Part shown: positions 21,572 to 32,992 of the stretch, one piece after another
How positions within the stretch are numbered: position 1 is the first letter of the stretch
Layout of the letters: every line of letters begins with the position of its first letter
NCBI GenBank assembly: GCA_001949185.1
Contig: BDGG01000018.1
Span: forward strand, 587,448-651,447
Direction of reading: 5' to 3'
DNA: 64,000 bases
From: Ramazzottius varieornatus
Taxonomy: Eukaryota; Tardigrada; Eutardigrada; Parachela; Ramazzottiidae
The notes under the pieces: generated by a model
What the model was told of the DNA's origin: nothing
Database searches by the model: none
What the model saw: the letters and a program-made list of their open reading frames with translations, nothing else
Program-made: the position numbers and the translations under genes

Positions 21572-22038
21572 GCTGTCTGAACATTTTTCTGGTTTTATCT
21601 CCACAGTGGAAATATGCGGTCTTTCGGGGTAGATGTTATCGTTTTATGGAATTTCAGTCGAGATGCTATGTTGGTTCGGTAAAAAAGAAGAAGGTATTTC
21701 TAAGGAATAAAATGAAACGAAATGGGAGTATTCGTCCACTGCGAAAACTATAAACAGATGAGAGAGAATGTATCAAAGAATGTGCTAACATGATGAGATT
21801 TCGTAAGAAAGGAGCAAATTCCTGTCAACAATAAAAACATCAAGCATGTTTTCTGTCGAAAGGAACAAAAATCTGTGGAAGGCTCAACCAGGAACTAAGA
21901 ATATTCTTTGGCAGTGACGGAGAAGGATTACCCCACGAAATGGATAAACTATAATCACAGGATCGAATTCCATGACACGGACACGGACACGGACACGGAC
22001 TAACAAAGACCCGGAAGTGCAGTTTCTTGCTCATTGGT
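21572..22038. other. Tail-to-tail interval between BRAP and the SNF2 gene
   Basis: AATAAA signals on the plus strand near 21706 and 21826 could serve BRAP polyadenylation. The stretch also holds a short GACACG tandem repeat at 21974-22000. Confidence 0.45.
21974..22000. repeat. GACACG hexamer microsatellite
   Basis: About four and a half tandem copies of GACACG. Confidence 0.9.
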
Positions 22039-25000
22039 CTATTCCTGCCGCATCTTCTGCAAGACGCTTCGGACGACGCGCAGATCTGTAAGAACGGTCT
22101 TGGTAATCTCCTGAGCCTGCTCTTTCCGACTTCCACTGCGTCGTCTCTGAAGGAGAATGTCAGGGCGTAACAAGAAAATGCCAGCTTGGAAAACAAAGTC
22201 AATAGGATTATCTCGTCAAGTGGCGCACTTTCCAGTGCCACTGCTCAACGAATGCTCCGCTCAACAAAAAAAACTGTGGCGAGTTTCACTGTTTTTCTCA
22301 GAGGGCGCACCTTCCCACTATCATTACCCGGAAAAGTGCGCCACTTGTGAAAACGATCTCGTCGAGTTTGTTCACCGTGCCTGTAAATAAGACGCGAAAA
22401 ATAGTGAAAATATGTATTGCGAAATTACTTGTGAGATGTATTTTGCAATGAAAGTCTCCAGAGAAGCCATATCAGCAGCAGCGCACAGGAACTTCCCAGC
22501 TCGACTTTTAGCAGCATTGAAGAGCTCGGCCAACTTTGCCAGGTCCACCGACGCTTGTGCAAATGGATTACCCCGGTCCTCAATCGGCGTCTGGCTCGAC
22601 ATCCAGTGGTGCTTGATCTGAGCCAGAACGACGCCATCCAGCGGTGTGTCGACGGCAGCACTTGTGCAGGTGACGACGGCAGGCGAGCTTGCGGGACGCT
22701 GAGTAGGTGAAGTGTTGGAGGCATTTTCCTGCTGTAGCTGTAGCTGACGAGCAGCTATTTCCTCTTCCTGGGCTTTCTGTCGCATCGGGCCCACGATCTC
22801 TCGAAGAAATCTCATGTCCACCACTAACTTGTTGAAAATGTCCCGGTTCCGATCGTCACGGCTTAAATTTCGTCGTGTCTGCAAAGGAAAGCGGAAACGA
22901 ACGGTCAGCTCAACACTTACTGCGGGTCTTGGTTGAACTTCCTGATCAGGTCGAACCGTCTATCAGTATCGGTACTTCCGTCAAAGGACAGATAGTTGAC
23001 GTTGGTTTCAAACCCTATCCGCCGTCAATCGGGCGTCGTCAGCTTCTCCGTATCAATACTGACCAGCAACTCTTCCGAACAGTGCAAAACAGCGATGCGA
23101 TCCGAAAAGATCAACCTAAAGATCACCTCAAGTCAACCACTTATCCACCCAAAGACTTTTATAACACTGATGTTAGACTTACACTTTGTCATTCAACGCA
23201 CGAGCTTCCGACAGAATCTGCCGGATAACGATAGCTTTCGCTCCCAGGTTGGTCACGAACTTGTCACTGGTCGGTAAGAGACCCTCAAACCAGATAGGCA
23301 AGACCTTATTGGCCGACAGTGGTTCTACCCTGCACAAGGCCAATATGAATATATACAATAGAGAAAAAAACCACTTCCGGTTGATCAATCAGACTTACAC
23401 TTCATCACTAGGTTCTGCTTCTTCCTCAACGGTCCCGCCGCTCTTCTGGCGCTCTTTTCCCGCCTTCTTCTTTTTCTTGTTTGTTTCTCTTATTCGTCGG
23501 TTCAAGTCTTGCAACAACAACTGAAAGAAAAACAAAGATCGTATCAGTATGGATGGATGCTCGGTAAACACATTCGACAGGATTCCTTTTTCATGTGACG
23601 CACGCGCACGCTATTACTGACTGATAGCGTGCGCCACTTGATAAAACAAAGCTGTCGAGCTTGATTGTTTTCCCAAGTACCGCATTTCGTCAGTGTTATT
23701 TCATGACAGCGTGCGCCACTGTAGATGATAATCTTGCCGAGTTTGTCTGCTTTTCTAAGTGGCGCACGTTCACGGTGTTATTAGCTGCGAGCGTGCGCCG
23801 CTTGCAACGGTAATTTTGTCGGGTTCCTCTGCGGATTACTGTAATTTACAGACATTTTCACGGCTTACTTTCTTTCGCTCTTTTTGTTCTTCCTTCTGCA
23901 GACAGCGCGGGTGGAATGTGATCAACTATGCCGTCTTGATGACGGACATGAATGGCTTCCTGGCTTTGACGGCTTTGGCTTCATCGGAGCCGTTACAGTG
24001 TTTGATGAAGGCTTCGTACAGGTGTGTCTGTTCGGCGGTCAAGCGCAGCGTAATCAATTACTTGGTCTTGTTGGGAATGGTCTTGGCCAGGATGGAAGCG
24101 CCGCGGATCTGCAAGCAGCCAAACAGCGAATGCCGAAGGATGCTACTGCGTTCCATCATCAGCCTGACATCGTCCCGAGCAGCTTCCTTCTTGGAGCCTT
24201 CAACGATGGGATCGAGGAACTGGATCTTGAACTCTTTGGACGAACCCAGCAAGGCCGGCTTAACAAAGTTCACCATGGTGTAATCTACCAAACATTCATT
24301 CCCATCAATAATTCCACAAAATTAATCTTTTTATTCGGCAATATGTACAACCTACATTCATTCAAGTTATTCTGTAGTGGAGTTCCGGTCAAGGCGATGC
24401 GAGCTACAATACAGAAAAAATAGACCGTCATCATAGTACCGTTATGCTCTACAACAAGAATAAAGCGGACGGTGCTCCCTTACCGTTGGTGTTGATCAAC
24501 GATACGCACTGCAACGTTTTGCCGGTCTCGCACTTCAACATGTGCGCTTCGTCACAGACTAGTATGTCGGGACCTACGCCGAAAGTGTATCTTCAGTGCC
24601 TTGTTCTATTATGACGAACTGCAAGCTTGGCAAACGAACCCAACAAGATCGTTTCTCCATGTGGCGCAGACTTTCAGCCAATGACACTGTCAGTGTGCGC
24701 CACTTGGAAAAACAGTCTTATGGAGTTTGCTCGTCTAGCTTCCCTTCTACTTTTCCCCCCAATCCGTCGAGGTTACCTGGGTCGCGTAAGTACGTCAGCA
24801 GTTCTCTGTCCAGCTTGCCACTTTCGGCTTGTTGGCAGTAACTGAGGTACAAGGAGTAGCCCATAATCAGGACTCCGCCGCTTTCTTTCCAGTCCTTTAC
24901 GACGCTTAGCTGGTTCTTCTTCGTGGAGTTGTCCGTGTCCAGAACGAATGACTATCAAATATCACCAAAACTACCGTCTTCCCAAAAGGGTCCACACCAA

Positions 25001-28000
25001 ATACAGCTCAATCACCAACGGCCGGCAAACGCTAACGACACTGCAGCTCTTACCTTGAGAGCAACATCCTGTGAAATCTTGGCCATCCATTCTTTCACTT
25101 CCGAATCCCAGTTCAGAACGACCGAGGCCGGACAGAGTACCAAGCAGGTTCTCAGATTCAGCTCCAGCGATGTCAAGACAGCTTGTAGGAACGCCAATGT
25201 CTAGAAAGAGGCAACCATCAAGTGGGTCCTCTGCAAAAAACACCCGACAAAAACTATTTGTCCAAGTGGCGCACTCTTGCGAACAATAACACTGCAGTAG
25301 TGCGTCACTGCGGAAACCCCCAATCACAACCGTCAAGACCGCTTTTCCAAGTGGCGCACGCTTCTAGCCAACAACATCGAAAGCGTGCGCCACTTGAAAA
25401 GTCGAACAAAGTCGAAATATTGTTTTCAAGTGGCGCACGCTTTCGATGTTGTTGGCTGGAAGCCTGCGCCACTTGAAAACAATCGTTCGACTTTGTTTGG
25501 AGAGCGGCATTTGTTGCCCTCAATGACTTTCTTGACGCGTGAGAGCCGCACCTGTAGAGTTTTGCCGAGTCCCATGGAGTAAGCCAGTATGCAGCCTTGG
25601 TACTTGGCTTGCTGTATACGGTCAACGGACTCGATGACATTGCGGTACATGAAGCGGACGCCCTCTTTCTGATGTGGCTGTAGACATGTCCACAAGTCGG
25701 TATGGACTTGGACCGTCACTGGAATAGGTTCTTCCCCCTCCGCTATGACGATGCTTCCGACATCCAGTACGTTCTCCGCATAGTGCTGTGCAATATCACA
25801 CAAACTAACTCAAAGAACGTGGACGACAAACAACTCCTCTACTTACATTTTATGAACGCTTTTCTTCCCACTCAACCAAACGTTCCAACCGTTCGTCTTC
25901 CTGAAAACAAAAGCGCAAGGTGATAGATCCACCGATACCTCATAGCAAGACGAATCCTTCCCTGGCTGTCTTACCTCGATTTTTGCCCGCAGACTTTCCG
26001 CGTCAAGTTCGTCGTCCGAAAGAATCCTTCGTTTTGGCAGTTTCTGAAATCACACAAAACCAACTGCCTATCATTTCGCTCGCAGCGACCGAAGTAAGAC
26101 CCGAAAAGACCGGAAATGGCAGCCGAGCAAGCAAACTTGGCACAATCATTTCATTAAGTGGCGCACCATTCCAGCCAAGGACACTGGCAACGTGCGCCAC
26201 TTGTAACGTGCGCCACTTAGGAGAACAATCTGACGAGCTGGATACGCCCAGCTCCTAAAACTGCTCTACCTACTGGTGGTTTGATCTTTGGGGACTTGCT
26301 GGTACTTGACTTATCCTTGGCGTCCTTGGCCTCGAAGCGAAGACGACGAGCTTCGAAAATCAGGCCCGTACTAGTACTGGCTTCAGACGGACTTTCCACA
26401 TCCATCACTTCCACGTCTGCCTCGTCCGACTCCAAACTTCCCACGTCCATGGACTCTGTCTCCTCATCGTCCCACACCAGCTTCTCCACTTCCACCAAGG
26501 CTGCAGCTGCCCCTTTGGTGGTCCGCTCTTCCGACTTCAACCTCTTGTTAGCCTTCGCACCGCTCACCGCCGTATCCGACCCGGAAGTCCACGGTAGTAA
26601 GACCTTCTGCTTCTGCTGAGACGCGCTGGTCTCATTCCTATCCTTCTTCGGTATTACTTTCACCGAACTGCTGGAAGGCGTGTCAGCCTCTTCGGCATCC
26701 ACTTCGAACGGGCTGGCATTCTTCATTCTAGGCTTCACTTCCTTGTTCTCACTGACAGTCCCCAAGACCTTACGAACACCTTCCTCTTCCTTCATCCCTG
26801 ACTCATCTAACTTTCTGCCCGCTGTCAGTTTACCAGACTTGCCTTTGGAGGAAAGACCTACGTTGCCGAGAAGTTCACGGCCTTGATCTTTGAGTTCTTC
26901 ATCAGTCATGCCGCAGTTGGCGTAAAGGACGTTGAGCAGCTTCGCGCTGAAGTCTTCGTTCTCCTGAGAGTCTTCGTCAGTGTCAGGCGTTCTGCAAGCA
27001 CGAATATCTTTGACCAAGTCTTCAGCGTCGGAAGAGGAATGCTCGTCGATTTCTTGGTCCTCGTCGTCTCTTTCTTGTTTATTCTCTGGGATTTCCGGTT
27101 GGCCACTCTCCCTCGCTTCTCGTTCCTTCTTCTTCTTTTCATCTTCCGCCAACTTTTCAGCGGTTTCTTCGGCTGTCAAGAGTTTGAGGAATTCGTCGAA
27201 ACCCTCGCCTAGAAAGCCGATACTTCGTAAGTTACAGGTGGGGACTTGACGTACGAACTCGTCAAGGTATTTCTTCCCAAGTGGCGCACGCTTGCCGCCA
27301 AAACGACGGTAACCGTGCGCCACTGGAGACAACAGAATGGTCGCGTTTGTTTGCCCAGCAAAAGTCGACCTACCGTCGGTTTCCGCGGGTAAGCCTTCGT
27401 CGCTACTATCTACAAGGAAATTGCACTTGAACATGATTCATCCTCTCAACGCAAAACCATACAAGGAAGAGCCTACCGTAAGGATCGAGAGGAACGCTTA
27501 AGGAGACGACTCCCGAAAAACCACGTAGCCCCGCCTCACTTTCTTCCGAAGATGCACGTCGATGACATTGATGCACCAGTTTTTCGTCATCAAATTCCAA
27601 GTCGCCCTGTGACACAGCGCAGAAGATCACCCACATATTCCAGGCTTCGAAACAAGCGGCAGTAAGGACGACTAGGTTCGCTGCCACTTACCTCGTGGTC
27701 CGAAACACTCATGGCTTCCAACAACTGCGTCAGGGCAGCTTCCTGCAGTGCCAAACAAAAATCAGACGGATTCAGAACCCACCAGGATTGTCAGATTAAA
27801 CCAGGAGAAAATATGCTGCTCGGACACTTTAATCACTTACCGCTGTGGCAATCTTTCGGGCTTTTTCCTCTTTCTTCAACTTTTTCTCTTCGCTCAAATC
27901 CTTCCCTTCATAGCCCACACCCAGCGCGGCATCCTCCTTCCCAGTTATGTCGTCCACCTGTGAAATACCTACCATACCACCCATTTCTCCGGGCTGGCCA

Positions 28001-29166
28001 TCGTCTTCAGCTTCGTCATCAGCATCCTCTGAGTCACTCTCCGATTCTACAAATTCATCATCTCGACAGGATACTTCCACATGCTCGAACTAACTTACCA
28101 GAAATCAACTTACCAGGTGGTGAGACGTACCGGTTAGGGATACTTTCGTCGCTTTCATCTTCTTCGCTAGACCAAGCACCAGAATCGTCGCGCGACTCAA
28201 GCTCCTCCCTCTTAACCTTCTCGTTCACTTTCTCTAAATTCTCGATGGCTGTATTCAGATCCACGTTGTGATCCAACAGTCTTCTCAGAGCTAAGGTCAG
28301 CTCGGACGGTCTCTCCACCTCGGCAACGGGCTTCTTTCGCAGCTTTTTGGACTGCACTTCCGGCGGAAGTACTTGGCTGTTTTCTTCGTCTTCCAGCGAC
28401 ATCGTCGACAACTCATGAACCAGATCAACCTGGCCATCCCTCCCCATGTCTCCGCCATCATCGTTAAAAACTCCGTTCTCTTCTGCAACTTTCTGGACTT
28501 GCTCGAGCGGAACTTCACTCAAAATCCAGAAGCATCTTCGGTTTTGAAGCTGGAAGCCACGTAGTATTTCGTCGCTTGGTCATCTTGGAAGTTGGACCAG
28601 TCGGTCATTTCGTCTTCGCCTTCGTAGCGCTGAGCAGCGTCTTCGTTCAGTGAATGGACACCAGAGTCCCGCAACGAGACATGGTTGACATGTTCCGCCG
28701 TTTCAGCAGGCTTCGCTCCGATACGAAGTGAGGAAAGGGACTCCTTCAGCGTGCTGTAAAATTCGACCATCCTGCTGCGACTGGCTGGAACGTACCGTCC
28801 TTCCCTGCAAACAAAGCCTCCTTGTACAGGTTCACCTACGCAACCAGAAATACTCGGAGAACAAGCTGAATTTACCTGGTCGTCGTTGTGGAAAGACTCG
28901 CCGGCCGAGTGAAGGTGGCTATGTCTGGATGAAGACGCAGTAACCGCGCGTCCTTCGGCCAGACTCATGGTTCCATTGGGCTTGGAAGCTCCTTCAGAAA
29001 AGAGCTGAGGCTGTCGGAAGCCGGATTTGTAAACAAACTTGCTGGCTTTGCAGCCTTTGCTGATGACGGCATCGAAGACGAGGGAAAGCAAACCAGATTG
29101 AAAATTATCCATGAAAAACTGGAAATCGAAAAAGCCATGGAAAAAGACTGTTTCACCAACCAACAA
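22039..29166 (-). CDS. ATRX/RAD54L2-type SNF2 ATPase gene, reading frame damaged
   Basis: A many-exon minus-strand gene. The N-terminal half is acidic and Ser/Glu-rich (exons within 29166-26257, e.g. [20 protein letters not shown]). The ATPase core follows in order: [20 protein letters not shown] and [15 protein letters not shown] (Walker A, about 25580), [16 protein letters not shown] (about 25140), [10 protein letters not shown] (Walker B DEAH, 24542-24553), [15 protein letters not shown] (motif III, about 24380), then [32 protein letters not shown] and [20 protein letters not shown] (motif IV region, about 22970). This order is typical of ATRX/ARIP4 chromatin remodellers. Oddities: in-frame TAA at 24058-24060 and TAG at 23926-23928 inside one conserved exon; no sequence for helicase motifs V and VI before the C-terminal tail (22880-22372 and 22160-22039); and a one-base frame change near 28521. 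It may be a recent pseudogene or contain sequence errors; the start ATG is uncertain. Confidence 0.78.
22185..22375. repeat. GTGGCGCAC hairpin module, diverged, intronic
   Basis: The outer cores TCAAGTGGCGCAC (about 22216) and GTGCGCCACTTGTG (about 22336) with GATCTCGTCGAGTTTGTT flank an interior that itself carries decayed cores. It lies between the last two exons of the SNF2 gene. Confidence 0.75.
23575..23830. repeat. GTGGCGCAC hairpin array, about three modules
   Basis: Cores at about 23595 (decayed), 23629, 23670 (decayed), 23711, 23757 and 23795 alternate in orientation in an intron of the SNF2 gene. Confidence 0.85.
24625..24740. repeat. GTGGCGCAC hairpin module, single, full length
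   Basis: Reads GGCAAACGAACCCAACAAGA, ATGTGGCGCAG, a loop of about 30 bases, GTGTGCGCCACTTGG and GGAGTTTGCTCG. It shows the outer terminal arms (GGCAAAC...GTTTGC) as well as the core. Confidence 0.85.
25240..25500. repeat. GTGGCGCAC hairpin array with near-perfect inverted copies
   Basis: Three modules. The second (25345-25400) and third (25430-25485) are close mirror images: loop CTAGCCAACAACATCGAAAG against CTTTCGATGTTGTTGGCTGG, outer arms CGAACAAAGTCG and CGACTTTGTT. It lies in an intron of the SNF2 gene. Confidence 0.9.
26140..26240. repeat. GTGGCGCAC hairpin module with duplicated right core
   Basis: TTAAGTGGCGCACC, then AACGTGCGCCACTTGTAACGTGCGCCACTTA: the right core is tandemly duplicated (about 26191-26220). 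Confidence 0.85.
27255..27360. repeat. GTGGCGCAC hairpin module, intronic
   Basis: CGAACTCGTCAAGG, CCCAAGTGGCGCACGC, a loop of about 30 bases, CCGTGCGCCACTGG and GTTTGTTTGCC. Confidence 0.85.
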
Positions 29167-30034
29167 TCAGAACTCCACAGGGTGTGTGGCAGCGGAAGTT
29201 GCCAAGTGTGGCCAAGGTAGCCGAAGGGTAGACTAGACCGATGGAAGCTTGGAGAGCAGCACGTCGAACCATGCATTCAAGAACTTTTTGCCGTCAACTA
29301 GGTTTCGATTGGCGTAGGTAAATCGCGCTTACTGTCATCACCGATTTTGGCACGCCGCGCTGCACAGCGTACCCAGGTGTTCGCCAAACTTTAACCAAGC
29401 AAACGTTTGTTCGCTGCTCGCCGCGCCAAAACTCGTTGTGGCTAAAGGTTTTGGCAAGCCATTGTGAAGGTCGGCACCTGGCGAGTAGCGAACACCCAAC
29501 ACTGGTCTGTTCGTGCTGGTATTGGAACCGGAAGTCAGTTCTGACCGGTGTCCACTCTATCCACTGTTAACTGTTTACATTGTCACCGCTTCCAGCTAGC
29601 CGCGATGAGGTTCTGGATCACCGGAACGCCCATAAATCCATCGAAAAAATCTGACGCAGTTCGAATAAACGGTCCAAAGTACAGATTTTATCGGTTTCGA
29701 AAGTTAAGTTCGTTTACTGCTGGAGGATCAGGGCGAAACTAAAAAAGAAGCTATGGTATTGATACTGTCGGACTGTATTCCAGGATTAAAGATCGTATGC
29801 AGTAGTTTAAGAGTTAGCGTTCGAGTAGGGAAAGAAACTACACAAAACGAGAGGCGTTGAATGCTAAAGGAATGAGGATAAGGTTTAATATCATGGTAAA
29901 AAACAGCAGCTAACGGAAGACAAGAAAAATTCCAAGTGAAGTTCCCTAGTACTGCACACAAAAGTGGTCACCTTTACGAACATCCCGACCGTTGCCGGTC
30001 CACTTCGACCGGCGAAAAGACACTCTTTCCGAAA
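29167..30034. other. Interval between SNF2 gene and USB1 gene
   Basis: No exon is recognised. It contains the presumed 5' flank of the SNF2 gene and the 3' flank of USB1. Confidence 0.4.
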
Positions 30035-32101
30035 TCACAAAGGTATGAGATAGCTCCGATTCCCGCTTTTACACTGCACGGCTTTAGCCCACTGCGCCAA
30101 GTCCATGGCGAACTCAGTCTGCACACTCTCAAACTTTTTCTGCAAGAACAAAACGAAAAGCAGGTTACTTTCCGCCTCTATCCCGTAGGAAATATTTATC
30201 AACGTAACTGAAAATTTCAAACTAACTTTCGAGGTGAAAAATTTTCTTGCAAAGATATCAAGCCGAATATTCTGGGCTCCGCAAATCAACTAAGCAAAAT
30301 CGCTTTGTCAAGCGGCACACGCTGTCGGCCCAGAAAACCAAGACGACGCGCCACTTGGACAGAGCAATCGGATTCAACGAAATTCCTCAACTAGTGACGC
30401 ACGCTGTCTGTCAATAACACAGGAAACGTGCGCCACCTCGGAAAAGGATTCTGACCAGTTTGTTTGCCGAGTTCCCATTTGTCGAAGAAGTTCATCATTA
30501 GTTAGAAGAATGGTATACCTGCAAAACTTGAAGAACACGAGCTTGGTCTTCTTCCGACAGCTTTTCTGAGCACCAGGCGAAGCTGACATGGAACTGCGGG
30601 TTCTCGTAGAAGGTCGGCATGTTGAAGGACTTGAGACACGAGTCGACAATGCGTAACAGACTCAGCATTTCCTCTTTGCCGCGTCCAACCTTCAACGCCA
30701 GAAACGATCTACAAACAGAAAATCACATATCCAGGGTCGATTTTCATAACTTTGTCAGTGCTGACAAAGTACTGTATGACCGTACTGTAACAGCAGACGA
30801 CTGACGTGCGTATCATTGATTATTAAACCCAATATTGACTCACGTGTTGGCTTGATCGTTGGTAAAGAAGCCCATCTCGTCGAAACTGTACGGAAACCTA
30901 GGAGAAGAAAACGTCAGCCATAAACAATAATCAATAAAAGTCAACTACCAGACAACCTTGACTCGCGAAACTTTAGCAATGAATTCTTCCTGCATAACTT
31001 TCCCTTACTTTGCATTCGATGTTTTGACAATTTCGGCTTTAAGGTGCGCCGTGAAGTGGGGAATCTCGTGGTAGCGTAACGTGACAGTTCGCGACATGCT
31101 GATATGTGGGTCCTCTATCATCTTCCACTTGACGGGCTTGATGTCCTCTATACTCATGGCTTCGTTGATCAGTTGGTTGAACAACGAACCGAGTCCATCC
31201 AAACGCGCTAAAAGAAGCAAAGCCCCCACATTATACAAGCGGTCACATGATAAAAACGCGCAGTTAGAAGTGGAAGCTCGGCAAAACAAACTCGACAGAA
31301 CTGTTTTCCCCAAGTGGCTGTAAAAGCGCGCCACTTGGAATAACAATATTGTCGAATTTAACTGTTTTCCTATGTGGCGCATGTTGCCGGTATTACTGGT
31401 CGACATCGTGCGCCACTTCAGACGACAATCTTGCCAGGCTTGGTTGCTTTTCCAAGTGGCGCACGTTCACAGTGTAATTGGCTGATATTATGCTCCACTG
31501 GAGAACAACGCCGTCAGAGTAGGAAAATCACTTCCTACTATTTGTTTTCTCCATCGATCAATTTTTGACATGAAGTCCGACTTACGGGTAAGGTAGACGA
31601 AGGTAGCCCAGCTACCCGGGAAATGTGCGAAGGCTCGAACTCGTCCAGACTCGGCATCGCTGACAGCGTTGTCGTGCAGTTCCTGCTCTGCACTGTCTCC
31701 CAGCGCTTGGTCACAGCCCAGAAATCCCGGAAGGACCGTGGGCTGTTCTTCCACCCGTTCTTTCGTGCCGTCTTCTTCTGACGAAGTGGTCGAACTGGTG
31801 GATGACGGCTTCCGACCAGTCTTCACGTGAATGTCCGAAGAGGCCTTCTTCGATGATTTCTCCGAAGCCTTTTTCGAACCATCTCTGAAAGTTAACCAAG
31901 GATCAGTAAAAATATAGTCCCTCATTGAAGTATACGTTCAGAAATGACCCTTCATGTTACGCTGACATGAAGATGACGGAGAATATCTTCTTACTTTTTG
32001 CTGCGGGTTGGTTTGGGAGCTTTGTCTTTCTCCTCGTCCGAGGATCCGTACTCGTCAATCAGGCGACGTATGGCATCGCGAACACGAGAAACCATCGGCA
32101 T
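30035..32101 (-). CDS. USB1: U6 snRNA phosphodiesterase USB1 (Mpn1), 317 aa
   Basis: Six exons join in phase: 32101-31995, 31884-31586, 31207-31009, 30897-30844, 30708-30519 and 30139-30035. The 2H-phosphodiesterase pair of HxS motifs is present: DPHISMSRTVTLRYHEIPHF and QFHVSFAWCSEKL. Other family landmarks are RVRAFAHFPGSWATFVYL near the domain start, PTFYENP and the C-terminal VQCKSGNRSYLIPL. The first 60 or so residues are a Ser/Lys/Glu-rich disordered leader. USB1 trims the oligouridine tail of U6 snRNA in the nucleus, leaving a 2',3'-cyclic phosphate and stabilising U6. Start chosen at MPMVSRVRDA; the Met two codons later is equally possible. Two introns contain hairpin arrays. Confidence 0.95.
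30300..30470. repeat. GTGGCGCAC hairpin modules, two, in USB1 last intron
   Basis: Cores TCAAGCGGCACACG, GACGCGCCACTTGG, CTAGTGACGCACG and AACGTGCGCCACCT alternate; several are diverged. Confidence 0.8.
31270..31515. repeat. GTGGCGCAC hairpin array, about three modules, in USB1 intron 2
   Basis: The array starts GGCAAAACAAACTCGACAG. Cores occur at about 31312 (truncated), 31326, 31373, 31409, 31455 and 31490 in alternating orientation. Confidence 0.85.
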
Positions 32102-32992
32102 TTGGGACAGAGGAATCCGAGGAACGGTCTGAAACAGGAAATAACACGGAGTTCGTATGGAGTAGTCGAACGGCAACTCTCGAAGGAAAATGAGTTTAGA
32201 ACAGAACTGTTACAACATACGTGGACGTCAGATCAAAGCTCAAACCTCGATACGAGTCAGACAGCGTCTCTAAAGTTACCGTGGTAAAACTCAGCGTCTC
32301 AGCCGCTCCTGGCTCGTACTTCCGATAAAACCTGTTTCAACCGAGAAACATGCGTCAGCTCGAATGACGTGTTCGATAGATCAAGGTTCAGACTTACCAC
32401 AACGACGTCGCTCGAAGGTCTGCTCTCAAGCCTGGTTGGACAGACTGCTGGAAGTAGAAAACACGGCCTGTTCTTTCATCTTGATGTTGAAACAAAAAAA
32501 AAACTCGGGAGTCGGGAGCACTTCTTCGGAAGATTCGGAACCCAGAGAGATGAGGGATGGATAATAAAGTTGCGAGAAAAGTTATGTGACTTATGTCGGC
32601 AAGATCCGACAAGGTTGAATGAGCTGGTAAACACGTACGTACAACTGTGACATCATACATTCCTGTTTTAGCTTAGACGCACATGACTCATGCGGGGGTG
32701 CGGTGTGATTAATCGCCAGAGTTACTGAAATCGGCATCTTGACGTCACCGATGAAAGGTTCCTCTATTGATTGAAAGCCTGGGAAAATTATTGATTGATC
32801 AAAAGGGAAAAGCAACTTCCGTCAGACCGTCACTTCCGGTGGCGCACTGCTTTCATCCCTTCTAATTCATCCGTTCCAGCATGTTCCTCTTTTGCAGAAT
32901 GCTACAATGAATCGGATCCCGTCCACGATTACCGTCGCTTGAGGTATGAACGCTGGCACGTTGGAGCCGAGAGCTGAAAGAAGAAATTGAAG
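32102..32992. promoter_or_regulatory. Divergent intergenic region, USB1 (-) and VPS51 (+)
   Basis: The two genes are transcribed away from each other, and this 0.9 kb must hold both 5' flanks. No TATA box was identified. A lone half core (GTGGCGCAC near 32840) without a partner is present. A shared promoter is inference from geometry. Confidence 0.4.

Noticed and set aside
22985-23065. In-frame TGA between TTPD and RRIGFETNV in the SNF2 gene
   Set aside because: A short intron (donor GTATTG, acceptor GGATAG, about 45 bases) removes it and keeps phase, and other introns here are as short, so I do not count it as damage.
23926-24060. Nuclear genetic code with reassigned TAA/TAG
   Set aside because: Other conserved genes end at TAA (ALDH, PMP3, LEA-like) or TAG (VPS51) exactly where the family ends, so these codons act as stops here.
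23759-24423. Long plus-strand frames (174 and 179 codons) opposite the SNF2 gene
   Set aside because: They lie antisense to an exon with clear SNF2 family motifs and show no family resemblance; shadow frames.
32838-32850. GTGGCGCAC in the USB1/VPS51 interval
   Set aside because: A single half core without partner; insufficient to call a module.
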